Assembly (NCBI RefSeq): GCF_900497805.2
Contig: NW_020949602.1
Coordinates: 6,053,112 to 6,117,111, forward strand
Source: Vombatus ursinus
Taxonomy: Eukaryota; Chordata; Mammalia; Diprotodontia; Vombatidae
Length of the DNA stretch: 64,000 nt
Reading direction: 5' to 3'
Shown here piece by piece: positions 32,737 to 43,644 of this stretch; position 1 is the first letter of the stretch; each line of letters begins with the position of its first letter. Under the pieces are notes generated by a model. It ran no database searches. It saw only the letters and a list, made by a program, of their open reading frames with translations, and had not been told where the DNA came from. The translations under genes were made by a program, and so were the position numbers.

Positions 32737-32839
32737 ACTCTAAATATTCAATAATAAATTAATGTCTTAAGGAGAAGTGATGCAATAGAATACTAATGCA
32801 CTTTTAGGCAGGATAAATATAAATTAAAAAAAACCTAGA

Positions 32840-33170
32840 AAGTATTCTTTTAAGTCTTCTCCAGTGCTTAGCACAGTGCCTGACACATAGTAAGTGCTTA
32901 ACAAATGTTTATCAAATGACTGAGTGAAGACACATGTACCAGACACACTGACCAGAAGTACAGACTGTCCAGGACTATGTGAGAGAACCAATATGTACCC
33001 AAAATGTAGCCCTAGCCTTTTGTTTTGAAAGTCCAAAAAGGCTACTAATCAATAAACAAGCACTGATGAAATGCTTTCTACATGCCAAATCTTGTGCTGG
33101 GTGATGGGGATATAAACACAAAGAATAAAGCCACCCATGCTATTAAGAAGTTATATTTGATCAGGGAATA
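32840..33170 (+). mobile_element. L2 tail and a 1-kb repeat head
   Basis: L2 tail at 32850-32925 ('gcacagtgcctgacacatag', 'taagtgcttaacaaatgttt'). 1-kb repeat head at 33045-33160 ('gaaatgctttctacatgcca'). Confidence 0.65.
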
Positions 33171-33254
33171 GACTAAACCATTTATGCCTATTAACTCATC
33201 AATTCCGCTAATGAGCATATATGCCAAGAAAGTCTGAGACAAGAAAGAAAAGTC

Positions 33255-33372
33255 TCATACATATACATACATATATATGCACAGACATATACATATATGT
33301 ATATACATATATAAATGTGTATATATGTGTATCTTTGTGTAGATGGAAAGGCATATATACATACATATGTAT
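33255..33372. repeat. TA/CA/TG microsatellite
   Basis: Mixed CATA, TATA and TGTA units. Confidence 0.9.
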
Positions 33373-33444
33373 CAAACTATTCAGAAGAGTATTTTTTGTT
33401 ATTGCAATAGCAAATTACAGAGGGAAAAATGTGTCCATTGAGGC

Positions 33445-33990
33445 ACCATAGAGGCAGCTCAGTGGGACAGTAGTTAGAGGGCTGGGCCTGGAGTCGGGAA
33501 GAGCAGAGTTCAAATTTGATCTTAGGTATTTATTAGCTATGTAACCTAGAGCAAGTCATTTAAACTCTGCTTTGTCTCAGTTTTCTCAGTTGTAAGATGT
33601 GGATAATAATAGCACTTCCCTCCCAAGGTTATTGTGAGGATCAAATGCTATGTTATTTGTGAAGCACTTAGCAGAGTATCTAGCACATTTTTGTGGTGGT
33701 GCTGCTCCTGGTGGTTCAGTCATTTTAGTCATGTCCAATTCTTCATGACCCCATTTGGGGTTTTCTTGGCAAAGATATTGGAGTGGTTTGCCACTTCCTT
33801 TTCCAACTCATTTTCAGATGAGGAAACTGAGGTAAACAGGGTTAAGTGACTTGTCTAGGGTCACACAATATTTGAACTCAGGAAGATGAGTCTTCCTGAC
33901 TTTAGGCCTGACAATCTATATCCACTGTGCCACCTAGCTGCCTTATGCTTAGCACATAGTAGGCATTTAATAAATGCTTGTTTCTTTCCT
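33445..33990 (+). mobile_element. CORE-SINE split by a Mar1-type SINE
   Basis: 33445-33688 runs from the tRNA-like head ('ggcagctcagtgggacagta') to 'tatctagcacat'. After the insertion it resumes at 33945 with 'tgcttagcacatagtaggca' and the L2-like tail. Confidence 0.85.
33689..33944 (-). mobile_element. Mar1-type SINE, nested
   Basis: 'cattttagtcatgtccaatt', 'gaccccatttggggttttct', 'aaagatattggagtggtttg' and 'ccacctagctgcc' are the reverse complement of the RTE-tailed SINE. AGCACAT repeated at both edges is a likely target duplication. Confidence 0.88.
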
Positions 33991-34109
33991 TCATTTCATT
34001 GTTTCAGGAATGGTTCAATGAAATGTTGCTTGCTCAGACATAAACAAAGAAAAGAATGGAAAATGATCCAAAAGCAGTAACTAATAAGCTATTGGAGATA
34101 CGTTGAGTG

Positions 34110-34275
34110 TCAACATTCATTTTCAACAAGGATTTATTAAGTGACTACTATGTGCCAGGTACTGGAGATATAAGGACAAAAGTGACAAAAATCAATTGAT
34201 CAGTCAACAAGCATGTATTAAGTACCAACTTCGTGCTGCTAGGCATTGTGCCATTGAGAGGAAACACCATGTATA
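34110..34275 (+). mobile_element. Two successive 1-kb repeat heads
   Basis: 'caaggatttattaagtgact' + 'actatgtgccaggtactgga' and then 'caacaagcatgtattaagta' + 'gctaggcattgtgcc'. Both on +. Confidence 0.6.
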
Positions 34276-35310
34276 TGGCAATTGCTAAACCTTGTCTTTT
34301 CTATCCCAACAACATCTCTAGAATCTTACCCCTTCTTTCCACCCCCTCCCAGACACTTACCTGGTTCAGATTCCCATTAAGTCTTCCCCTAATTGGTGTC
34401 TATTGCCTCAGAGCTCTTCCCTCTACAATCCACTTCCATTGAGATGCCAAAGTGATGTTCCTAAAACAAAGGTCAGTCCCTTTCTTCATAAACTCCAGAG
34501 GTAAAAATTAACAATGAAATTTGTAAAACCATAAAGAACCAACTTGGCCCCAAAGAAAAGAGATGAGAAGATATCTCCCCTAGCTAGCTCCTTCACAGTG
34601 GTGGTGGTGGTAGTGGTGGTAGTGGTGGAGTCATGGCTGTGGAAAATTGCAAATATGTTCAGACATTTTCAAGTATCAATCATTTTTGTTGCTGCTTTCT
34701 ACTTCTTTTTTCTTAAAACAAATTAACAAACAACTTTTGTCACAAAATTTAGCCCTCTGGACACCATTCCTTATAGTGATGAAATCCCAAAGAGGGAGAA
34801 ATCTAGGTAATGTAAAAATAAAATATATCAATAAAAATCAGTTCAGAACTGGTTCCTTTTGCCCTCTTGGACCAAATACTATTTTCTTTGTTTGTTATTT
34901 AAAGCCCTTCACAACTTAGCCCCAATCTACCCTTCCAGGCTTTCTATATATTACTCCCCTTCTCCCACCCTATGGTCCAGCTAAACTGGCCTTCCTGTTG
35001 TTCTGCATACACATCTGTAGTCTCCGTCTCTTTCCCCAGACTGTCCTCCATGCCTAGAATGTATTTCTTCCTCACTGCTGCCTCTTAGAATCCTCAACTT
35101 TCTTCAAAACTCAACTCAATACCAATTACAGGAGGCCTTTCCTGAATCCCCCTACCAAAATTTATTTATCTTTGCACTTATTTTGTAGATTTCATCTATA
35201 AACTCATTCATGCACACATTCTTTCTCCTGATAGAATGGAAGCTTGTTGAGGGCAAGTTCATCGATAGTAGGTGATTAATAAATGCTTCTTGATTGATTG
35301 ACAAAGGGTT
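34276..35310 (+). mobile_element. L2-type LINE 3' part, near-complete 3' UTR
   Basis: Blocks typical of L2: 'taaagcccttcacaacttag', 'ctacccttccaggctttcta', 'aggaggcctttcctgaatcc', 'gcttgttgagggcaagttca' and the tail 'taggtgattaataaatgctt' + GATT repeats. A GGT microsatellite is embedded at 34596-34630. The segment 34500-34860 is not clearly L2. Confidence 0.75.
34596..34630. repeat. (GGT)n microsatellite
   Basis: GTGGTGGTAGTGGTGG-type run. Confidence 0.9.
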
Positions 35311-35584
35311 ACCAACATATTATAGTCATAGATCATCAATTTTGGAGGACACAAACTAGTCCAGTCTGATCATGATATGGAGTGTTTGGAGGGATGTAAC
35401 CTGGTATCAGAGCAGAAAGGCATGAGTAGAGCCTTGTTCTTAAGGACTTTACATCTTCGGCTGGAATTTTTACATTTTACCTGATAGGAAGAAGGAAACC
35501 CCCAAAGATTCTTGAGCAGTACTCATCTGCTACGGGTCATGGGTACAGGCCCTTCTGATTGAGTTGCATCTTCTCTTTTTACAG

Positions 35585-35696
35585 AAAGTGGTACAGGGAA
35601 TAGATGCTGCTCGGATTCGAGGACTTGGTTTTGACGCCACGTGCTCACTGGTTGTCTTGGATAAGCAGTTTCAGCCATTGCCAGTAAACCAGGAAG
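35585..35696 (+). CDS. FGGY: FGGY carbohydrate kinase, second coding exon (residues 68-105)
   Basis: Continues the N-terminal kinase domain. [20 protein letters not shown] followed by [18 protein letters not shown] matches the corresponding part of mammalian FGGY, with [16 protein letters not shown] the most conserved stretch; this segment forms part of the beta-sheet core of the actin/hexokinase-like fold. The acceptor is 'tttttacag' with AG at 35583-35584. The donor GTAAAA follows at 35697. The exon is 112 nt and ends after the first base of a glycine codon (phase 1), completed by GG of the exon at 46116. Confidence 0.96.
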
Positions 35697-35699
35697 GTA

Positions 35700-36240
35700 A
35701 AAAGAAGATGGGTACCATCTATTCCTGCATTTTTTGCAACCTCACCATAAGACATTCAAATATATTGATACTAAAGCATACAGTCCTTAATTCCATCCCA
35801 TCTCTGCCCTTCCCACACTGTGGGTGGTAAACCCGTTCGCCTCTGGACTTAAAATAGCATTTTGTTTTCAACGCCCTTGAGCACCCATTCTATGTGATTT
35901 TTAGCATTATATTGCATGATTATTTGTGTGTGTAGTACCTCTTCCTTACTCCCTCCTCGAGGGGCATTGTTTGTATCCTATCTAAACATTTCATATCTTA
36001 GAGCACTCAGGAGAGAGTTCTCCATACAGAAGATCAATGGATATTTGTGGATTAAAGAAATTTAATTCAGATCTGAGAGGACAGTTTTCTGATTGGGGTA
36101 TCATGGAGGCCTTCTCAAAGTAACATTTGAGATGAATTTTGAAGGATGAGTTGAAGTTTGAAGGATGAAATTGGATAAACAGAGTTGAGGTATATGTGTG
36201 TGTGTGTGTGTGTATGTGTAGTGACCATGGAGAGATGAGG
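35700..36240. other. Mostly unassigned intron sequence
   Basis: No clear repeat until a TG run at 36192-36220. 36065-36180 ('agatgaattttgaaggatga') may be a diverged part of the 1-kb repeat. Confidence 0.35.
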
Positions 36241-36480
36241 AATAAATTAATGAAAAATAATTTATTATGGGCTTCTGGGTATCAAGCATTGTGCTAAGGG
36301 CTGGAAATACAAACAGAAAATGAGTCAGTCCTCATTTTCAAAGATCTCTAATTCTAACTGGGAGAGACAAGACATTTAGAAGGGTCAGCTGCTAAGTGGC
36401 TAGAAAGGCCCAGTGGTTCTAAGGTTTCAGTGGCAGGTGAGATGGCAAGGCCCAGGGATAAAGGGAAAGAATTGTAATAA
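36241..36480 (+). mobile_element. 1-kb marsupial repeat, head part
   Basis: 'gggtatcaagcattgtgcta' then 'agatctctaattctaactgg' follow the family order. Confidence 0.55.
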
Positions 36481-36539
36481 AGACTCTTCAGTGGCTTATT
36501 ATGGGTTAAATAGACTTTGGGGCTGGTCGAGGGATCTAC

Positions 36540-37025
36540 CATCATTTATAGCATTCACAGAGCTGGAAGTGACCCATTAGAGTTGGAAGGAACTTCAGAG
36601 TTCATCTATTACCACTTGTACCTGAAGAGAAATTCTTTCCATATGGTCATCTGGCCTCTACTTGAATACCTCCAATGATGTGAAACCCTCCCTCTACCTG
36701 AGGAAGCAGCAAAATTTCCTTTTTGCTTAGCTCTAATTGTCAGGAAGCTTTTCTTGTTATCTGTCCTAAATCTGCCCCATTTCCTCTTCAAGCCATCGGT
36801 CCTCATTCTTCCTTTTCGGTCCTTTCAGAATAATCTACTCCCTCTTCTATGTGACAACAGACATCACTTCCTTCCTCCTCCAGATCTTCTCTTCTTTCAT
36901 TTAGTTACACCTAGGTCCATGTTCTGATCCCTTTATGTTCTCAACCTTTATGGCTCTCCATCCTGCTTGACCCTTTCTGGACACTCCATCTTTATCAACA
37001 TCCTTCTCAAAATATGATGCTTAGA
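36540..37025 (-). mobile_element. CR1/L3-like LINE 3' part
   Basis: 'gagttggaaggaacttcaga', 'gtcatctggcctctacttga', 'ctctaattgtcaggaagctt' and 'ctctccatcctgcttgaccc' are the reverse-complement order of the CR1/L3 3' region (compare + copies at 40690 and 43645). Confidence 0.7.
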
Positions 37026-37029
37026 AGTT

Positions 37030-37530
37030 GGTCAGTCAAAAAGCATCTTTCACATGCCTGGAGCTGTGCTGAGAGCTGGAATTACAAAGAAAAGGAAAAA
37101 AAAACACAGGCCTTGCCTTTAAGAAACTAACATTCTAATGAGGGGACAATGTGCCCCAAAAATGTGCACGTAAGGTAGATAATAGAGATGATGGAAAGGA
37201 ATATCAATGAAAAGGCACTACTGGGGAAGGCAGGAAGGGGACCAGGAAGGGCCTTGTATGAAAAGTGGGATTTGAGTCAGTTCTTGAAGGAAGCCAAGGA
37301 TTCTGAGAAATGGAGGGAAGAAGGGAGAAACTTCCAGCCAAAAGGGGGCATCCAGGAAAAAGAAAGGGAGCTGGGAGATGGAATATTTCATTCAAGGAAC
37401 AGCAAAGAGACCAATATCACTATATTATAGAGTATATGAAGAGTTGTAAAGACTGGAAATGTAGGAAAAGCCAGTGTGAAAGGCTTCAAAAGCCAAACAG
37501 GATTCTGCATTTAAACTGACCCTGGTCCTC
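37030..37530 (+). mobile_element. 1-kb marsupial repeat, proximal half
   Basis: Order: 'tcacatgcctggagctgtgc', 'tttaagaaactaacattcta', 'gccttgtatgaaaagtggga', 'ttcttgaaggaagccaagga', 'ggaacagcaaagagaccaat'. A + frame of 80 codons (37188-37430) lies inside it and is not a host gene. Confidence 0.65.
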
Positions 37531-37724
37531 CAGATGGGGCCTCATGAAAAATCTTTGGAACAAGTTATAGGCCTGGCTACTGGTTTTATTTGTGCTCTAT
37601 GAGAGTTAATGATGAAGAATGTTTAAAAGAATTTTCCTTGAGGCAGAATGTTCTAGGGAAAGAAGGATCTAAGGTGTCTGTTCCTAGAAGAACTTATCTT
37701 CTGAGTTCCAGATCAAATTATCAT

Positions 37725-37920
37725 GTCATAGGGTCCTTGAGCTAGACAGGACCTTAGAGACCATCAAGTCCAATTTCCACATTTTACAGGAAAGGAAACT
37801 GAGTCTCAGAGAAATTGCGACTTGCTTATGGTCACAAAGCTAGTAAGTGTCTGAGGACAGGACTTAAGGTCAGATCTAGACCTCCCTGGCCCCAAGCCCA
37901 ACATTCTCTCTAGAATCCCA
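37725..37920 (-). mobile_element. MIR-like SINE with CR1/L3-type tail
   Basis: 'gagctagacaggaccttaga', 'aggaaaggaaactgagtctc' and 'caaagctagtaagtgtctga'. Confidence 0.75.
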
Positions 37921-37944
37921 CGCTGACTCTGTTTGAAGTCAAGT

Positions 37945-38400
37945 TGAATCGACAAGTACTTACTAAATGTCTACTATGTTCCAGGCACTGTGCTGAGTGC
38001 TGAGGATACAAAGAAAAGAAAAAAAGTAAGAACAGTCCCGGCTCCAAAGAGCTCGTTCTCTGACAGGCGAGACAAGATGCAGGCAACTGTGTATAAACAA
38101 GGTGCAGGCGGGATAAATTAGAGAGAGCCCACAGAGGGAAGGCCTTGGCACCGAGGGAAATCAGGAAAGGCTTCTTGTAGAAGGTGAGATTTTAACTGAG
38201 ACCTGAAGCAAGCCAAGGATGCCAGGAGGCCAAAATGAGGAGGTAGAGAATTCTACGAACCTGAATGAATGGAAAAGGATTTATTGAGCATTGAGAATAT
38301 TATTTATTCATTATTATGAATAAATAACACACTTATTATTTACTGTGTGCCAGGCACTATGCCTGATGAAACTTCAGGCACACAGTCTGCTCATAAGCTT
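37945..38400 (+). mobile_element. 1-kb marsupial repeat, proximal part, and a second head
   Basis: 'gtctactatgttccaggcac', 'ggctccaaagagctcgttct', 'ggaaatcaggaaaggcttct'. A second head-like piece lies at 38275-38370 ('actgtgtgccaggcactatg') and contains a perfect 12-bp inverted repeat (38300-38327). Confidence 0.65.
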
Positions 38401-38409
38401 GTGGTTGCT

Positions 38410-38740
38410 TGCAGCTCTGTCAAAGAGACTTTTCAGAATCAGTGACCCTGGAGAGCTACTTTTAGGAATCCTTTCTGTATGCATGATCACATAATGCTGC
38501 CGAGACATGGGATCAGGCTTAGTCTGCTTGGCTCAGAAAGACAGAACGAGTATCCCCTCACAACTAGATATTAGGAAAGAAGCCTGTTATGGTTCAATCA
38601 GAGAGATAACTTTCAAACGACAGACTGTCTAGTATTGGAACGAAATGCTTTGTGCAGTAATGAGTTCTTCATCATTGGAGGTATTTCTTCTCAGTAGAGG
38701 CTAAGTGGTCATGTCGAAGAATCATGGTGCACTGCTATCT
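38410..38740 (+). mobile_element. CR1/L3-like LINE fragment
   Basis: 'cttagtctgcttggctcaga', 'gaacgagtatcccctcacaa', 'attcttcatcattggaggta'-like order matches the + CR1/L3 region; strongly diverged. Confidence 0.5.
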
Positions 38741-38764
38741 TCAAAGAATCAAATTGTTGGCATC

Positions 38765-39475
38765 GTGGTATTTCAGAGTTGGAAGGGACCTCAGAGGACA
38801 CTGAATTTGACCCATACCTGAACAAAAACCCCCTCTCCAACATACCACATAAACGGCCATCTGGTTTTTGTTTTAAGTTGTTGTTGAGTCATTTCAGGCG
38901 TGTCTGACTTTTTTATTACCCCATTTGGAGTTTTCTTGGCAAAGATATCGGAATTATTTGCCATCTCCTTCTCTAGTTCATTTGACGGATGAGGAAACTG
39001 AGACAAACAGGGTGAAGTGACTTGCCCAGGGTTACACAGCTAGTAAATGTCTTAGGCAGGATTTGAACACAGGTCTTCCTGACTTAGTGCTCTATCCATC
39101 GTACCACTTTGATGAAACTTCCAAGACAAAGAAACTACTGCTTCCCCAGGCAACCAATTCCATTTTGTGATGCCCATAGTTATTAAGAGTTTTTTCCTTG
39201 ATATCAAGCCTAAACTGTGATTTTACACATTCTGCCCATCATTCTTTATTCTGCCTTCCACAGCCAAAAGGAAAAGAAGTTGAACCCCTCTTTCAACATG
39301 ACAACCTTTGAAATACTCAAAGTGATCAGTCAGGTCTTCCCTGAGTGTTTTCTTCTCCAGGCTAAGCACAGCTAGGCCTTTCCATTTTTCTTCATAGGAC
39401 ATGAACCTGAAGCCCATCAGCATGCTGGTTGCTCTTTCTGGATGCTCTCCAGCTTGTTATTCCCTTCCTAAAAGG
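38765..39475 (-). mobile_element. CR1/L3-like LINE 3' part, split by a Mar1 SINE
   Basis: 38765-38864 ('tcagagttggaagggacctc') and 39111-39475 ('caaccaattccattttgtga', 'tcttctccaggctaagcaca', 'gctctttctggatgctctcc') are one minus-strand CR1/L3 copy interrupted by the SINE at 38865-39110. Confidence 0.75.
38865..39110 (-). mobile_element. Mar1-type SINE with RTE/BovB-like tail, nested in CR1/L3
   Basis: 'tgagtcatttcaggcgtgtc', 'taccccatttggagttttct', 'gcccagggttacacagctag' and 'ctctatccatcgtaccac' in order. Confidence 0.88.
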
Positions 39476-40034
39476 TAGGACAAGGTAGAAGGGATTTCCA
39501 GGCTATTTAAAAATCAGATCTCTTGGCCCCCTCCTGCCCCTGAGACTGACTGATGATATGAGTGCATATCCATTGAGACAGATGAAAAAATGTCCATAAC
39601 CTGGTACACCAGGCTGCCAGAGCAGCTCTCCAATGGGCCAGCTTCTGCTCCCCAGATAGCTTCTCTTCATCTGGGTGCAGAATGGCCTCCTATGCACACG
39701 CCCTCCATTAAGAGGCTCAAGAGGTCAAAACCCTCATTATAAGTGATGAAATAACTTTGTTCAACCCCAAAGGTTAAAATGCATCCAAGCATTACATACA
39801 TCCAGCTTTAGGTCAGGGCCCTGCCCCAGGCTTGGTGCCTTTCAGCAGGATTAAATTAAAGGCAGATTTGATCTGAAATGTATTAACCTGTGTTGGAATT
39901 AGGAGTTGATTTTTTAGAGAGTCGTTCTGTTAGTCTCTTTCTGTACTCCATTAGCTCTGATTGTATCCACGTGCATGACCCCATGGCCTTTTGGGGGTGC
40001 TTTCCACCACCACCCTCTGACTGATCCATCATGC
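39476..40034. other. No feature recognised
   Basis: No repeat or exon signature that I can name. Confidence 0.35.
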
Positions 40035-40420
40035 ACAAAACCACAGAATCTCAGAGTTGGACTGGACCTTAGCAGCCATCTAGCCAGCACATGCACTGAA
40101 GAAATCTCTGCTGTAATATCCTCAAGAGAACGTGCAGTCTCACTCAGTTTGAAGACCTCCAAAGATGGGGAACCCACTGCCTCTCAAAGTGGACCATTCT
40201 ACTTCTGGGTAGCTCTCATGGTTTGGAAGCTTATCTTAGCATTGAGACTTCATCTGATGACCTACAACTTCCACCCTAGTCTATGGGGAAAACAATACAA
40301 AACAAAACATAAATCCCTCTTTGAAATGAGAACTTTCATAATGCTTTGTACCTTCTTCTCCAAGCTACACTGCCTCAGTTCTTTCAAGTGACTGTCATAC
40401 GACATGATCTTGAGGACAGC
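40035..40420 (-). mobile_element. CR1/L3-like LINE 3' part
   Basis: 'ctcagagttggactggacct', 'tttgaagacctccaaagatg', 'ctgggtagctctcatggttt' and 'cttctccaagctacactgcc' are the expected minus-strand order. A + 138-codon frame (39975-40391) overlaps it and is not a gene. Confidence 0.7.
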
Positions 40421-40424
40421 TGTT

Positions 40425-40690
40425 GTGAAGGTGGTATAGTGGATAGAAGGCTGGACTGAAAGTCAGGAAGACCTGAGTTCAAATCCTACCTCAGACATGC
40501 TTAGTAGCTTTGGGACTCTGGGCAAGTCATTAACTGCTCTTATCCTCAGTTTCCTCATTTGTGAAATGGGGATAATAATAGCCTCTCCATCACAGAATTA
40601 CAGTGAAGATGATTTTCCACATATAAAGTGGGCAAGTCACTTAACTCTCACTGGCCCAGGCAATTATTTCAGCCTATAAATTGCAAAGCC
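40425..40690 (+). mobile_element. CORE-SINE joined to a third-type SINE tail
   Basis: 'gaagacctgagttcaaatcc', 'actctgggcaagtcattaac' and 'tttgtgaaatggggataata' form the CORE-SINE. 40625-40690 ('gggcaagtcacttaactctc', 'aggcaattatttcagcctat') resembles part of the third SINE type. Confidence 0.65.
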
Positions 40691-41185
40691 CTACTCAGTT
40701 TGTATCAGTAGAGGGGATCTCCACATGTCCAATGAAATTGCCAAATAGGAGAGTGTCCAGAGAAGGGCAATCAGGATGGTGTAGAGCCTTGGGCTTATGA
40801 CACAGGAAGATCATGGAGAAAAGGAGAAAAGAAAATGAGAAAAGAAAATTCCCTAGGGCAGGATAAATGCCTTCAAATATCTGAAAGACTGTCCTGTGAA
40901 AGAAGGAAGAGATGGGCGTTGTGCTCCAATGGCAGAACCAGAAACTCTGCAGGGGGGAAATTGCAAGGAAGACAATTTAGGCTGGAGGCCAAGGGAAGCT
41001 CCCCTAACATTAGAACTTTCCCAAAAAGCAATGGAATCCCTAGAGAGGAGGTGGGGCTTTCCTTCTTGGAGTTCCTCAAGCAGCGGCTGAGAGGATATTG
41101 GCTGGCTTGGTTAGAGTGGAGGGTGTTTTTCAGGCCTGGGTTAGACTAGATGACTGCTGAGGACTCTGCCAATGCTCAGATTCTG
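40691..41185 (+). mobile_element. CR1/L3-like LINE 3' part
   Basis: 'gagagtgtccagagaagggc' + 'aatcaggatggtgtagagcc', 'gccttcaaatatctgaaaga', 'aggctggaggccaagggaag' and 'gagttcctcaagcagcggct' + 'ggttagactagatgactgct'. This follows the CR1 3' order also known from bird CR1. Confidence 0.75.
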
Positions 41186-41196
41186 TCAAATCACAG

Positions 41197-41346
41197 GTGC
41201 AGGATGCATCTGCATGCATGTGTGCATGTGTGCATGTATGCACAAGTGTGTATGTGTATGTAAGTGTGTGTGTACATGCACATGTGCATTGCGGTTGTGT
41301 GTGTGTGTACATGTGCATGTGTGGGTATATGTGTGCATATATGTCC

Positions 41347-41379
<33 letters not shown>
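41197..41379. repeat. (TG)n / GCATG microsatellite
   Basis: TGTG and TGCATG units; frames on both strands are Cys/Val or His/Thr repeats. Confidence 0.95.
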
Positions 41380-41383
<4 letters not shown>

Positions 41384-41465
41384 ATTTGAAAAGACAAATA
41401 TAAGGGTACCAGATCATTACGGACACTTTAACTTCTCCCTTAATCTTGTCCAAAACAATATTTTA

Positions 41466-41870
41466 ATTAATTTATATATTTTTAGTTTTCAACATTCACT
41501 TCCTTAAGCTTTTGAGTTTTAAATTTTTCTCCCCCTCCCTTCCCACCTCCCTCCCCAAGATGGCGAGCAAGCTGATACAGGCTCTACATATATATTATTA
41601 TTAAACATATTTTCACATTAGTTATGTTTTAAAGAAGAATTAAAACCAATAGGAGGAACCATAAGAAAGAAGAAACAAAACAAGATAGAAGAAAAAAGAG
41701 ATCAAATAGTGTGCTTCGATCTGTATTCAGACTCCATAGTTCTTTCTCTGGATGTGGATAGCATTTTTCCATCATGAAACTTTTGGAGATGTCTTAGATC
41801 TTTGCATTGCTGAGAAGAGCTAAGTCTATCAAAGTTAAGGAAGGAAAAAAGGTTGTTTTTTTTTTTGAGT
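41466..41870 (-). mobile_element. L1 3' UTR fragment
   Basis: 'agttttcaacattcacttcc', 'caagatggcgagcaagctga', 'gtgcttcgatctgtattcag', 'catcatgaaacttttggaga', i.e. the L1 3' region in the same order as at 57901-58515. 5'-truncated. Confidence 0.85.
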
Positions 41871-42115
41871 CATTGAATTTGATAATGTTGGTAGATCTTG
41901 AATGGTTTTTAGTTAAGGAGATGCCTTTAGCTAGACTCAGAATGATCCCTGGGGCTAGGTTAGAGAGCCAACAAGGATGCTCCAAGTAGCACATGAGTTT
42001 TCAGTAAAATGCATTTATGACCCTCAATCATTCTTTCATTTTTACTGCTCATGACATTTATAAATCTATAGAAAGGCTATACACTCCTTAACAGCTGGAA
42101 ATTTATAGCTGAAAT
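41871..42115. other. No feature recognised
   Basis: Unassigned intron sequence. Confidence 0.3.
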
Positions 42116-42116
42116 G

Positions 42117-42137
42117 GATCTCTCTCTCTCTCTCTCC

Positions 42138-42169
<32 letters not shown>

Positions 42170-42318
42170 CTCTCTCCCCCTCCTCCTCTCCCTGTCTTCC
42201 ATCTCTCATCTGTCTCCCTTTCCTATTTTTCTGTCTGCCTGTCTCTGTTTTTCTCTCTCTCCCTGTCTGCCCCCTCTCCTTTCTTCTCCATCTCACTCTT
42301 CCCCTCCCTTCTCTCTAA
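42117..42318. repeat. (TC)n / TCTG pyrimidine tract
   Basis: CTCT runs with CCTG interruptions; low-complexity frames on both strands. Confidence 0.95.
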
Positions 42319-42319
42319 T

Positions 42320-42425
42320 AAATGGATCTGACTACAGTATTCCCCTGCTCAAAAGCCTTCATGGCTTGTGGTTACGAGAGCTTAACAATTAAGAACTCTG
42401 GGTCATATTGAATAAGATGAAATCT
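42320..42425 (+). mobile_element. L2-type LINE fragment
   Basis: 'ttcccctgctcaaaagcctt' then 'catggcttgtggttacgaga' parallels the L2 'cctgcttaaaaaccttcagtggctccc' segment. Confidence 0.55.
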
Positions 42426-42434
42426 AATAGACAA

Positions 42435-42925
42435 ATATTAATTAGTCAATAGACATTTATTAAATACCAGGTGCCATATTGGGTACTGGACCAAAAGACA
42501 AAAATAAAGGCTGCATTATATTGCGGTGAGCCCAAATCAGTTAATATAAAATATATTCTGAGTAAAGGGAGGCACTGGTGGCTGGGTCAACAGGAAAGGC
42601 CTAATGTAGGAGGTGAGATTTGAGTAATCTAGGGATTCTAAGGAAGAGGTGAGGAAGGAGTGCATTCCAGGCATAAGGCAGCTAGAATGCACAGTGGATA
42701 GAACTCTGGATCTACAGTCAGGGAGATCTGAATTCAAATCCATCCTCAGATATTAGCTATGTCATTGACCCTGAGAAAATCACTTAACCTCTCTCTCAGT
42801 GTCAGTTTCCTTATCTGTAAAATGGGCATCATAATAACACCTACTTCCTGAGTGTGTTGTGAGGAGAAAATAGGAGAATATTTGTAAAGAGTTTTGCAAA
42901 CCTTAAAGAATTATATAAACGCTAG

Positions 42926-42959
<34 letters not shown>

Positions 42960-43440
42960 TGGCCTGTGCAAAGGTGATTGAATAGTGAGTGTAAGGAAGA
43001 CTGAGCATGGCAGCTTGACTATAATGAAGAGTATATGAAGAATAATAATGAGAGACAATACTGAATAGGAGGGTTGGAGCCAGATTGACCAAATCTCTAA
43101 TTGCCTAATGGGGACAAAATTTAGTCACTGGAGTTACTTTAGCTAGGAAATAACCTATGGTCTGAGCCTTTGAGAAGGTAGGCTGGGCAGCTGTGTAAGG
43201 GATAGATTGGGATGAGGAAAGCTTGGAGTCTGGGAGACCAATGGAGAAGTTATTGAAATAGTCTTGGTGAGAAGCAATGGGGGCCTGACCATAGGTGGTG
43301 GCTCTGGGAGGTGAGAGAAGGCCATGTGTATGAGATTTTTTGTGCAGTAGTATTGAGAAGACTCACAGATGAGTGACCGATTGGATATGAGGGAAACCGA
43401 CAAGTCAGAAATGTCTGTACAAGTGTTAAGTTTTACACTT
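42435..43440 (+). mobile_element. 1-kb marsupial repeat, full span, split by a SINE
   Basis: Head at 42445 ('tagacatttattaaatacca'), 'ggtcaacaggaaaggcctaa' near 42590, then a CORE-SINE (42680-42920), then distal blocks ('tagtcttggtgagaagcaat', 'gggggcctgaccataggtgg', 'gaaaccgacaagtcagaaat'). Confidence 0.65.
42680..42960 (+). mobile_element. CORE-SINE with (GAT)n tail, nested
   Basis: 'ggcagctagaatgcacagtg', 'cagggagatctgaattcaaa', 'tatctgtaaaatgggcatca' and then GATGAT repeats at 42927-42957. Confidence 0.85.
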
Positions 43441-43640
43441 GTAAAGTTAATTTTTTGAATCTGAGAACAAGATAGGGCTAGAAAAGTTGTTTGTTTTCTG
43501 AAAAAAAAAAAGAGATTGGGGGATATAGTGGCCTACAACATCAATCCTCACCTGCATTGTGATTTGGCATCCAAGAAAGCTAATGAAATCTTAGATGGCA
43601 GTTAAGAGAGAGACAGATTGCCCTATAGTGGGGAGGTGAG
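43441..43640. other. No feature recognised
   Basis: Short unassigned stretch with an A-run at 43501. Confidence 0.3.
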
Positions 43641-43644
43641 TATT

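Larger units (their letters stand above)
30829..35584 (+). other. FGGY: FGGY intron between first and second coding exons
   Basis: 4,756 bp, GT at 30829 and AG at 35583-35584. Filled with SINEs, L2 3' sequence and microsatellites, plus an unassigned 31290-32480 segment. Phase 0. Confidence 0.9.

Noticed and set aside
40835-41149. 104-codon + frame
   Set aside because: Lies in CR1/L3-like LINE 3' sequence.
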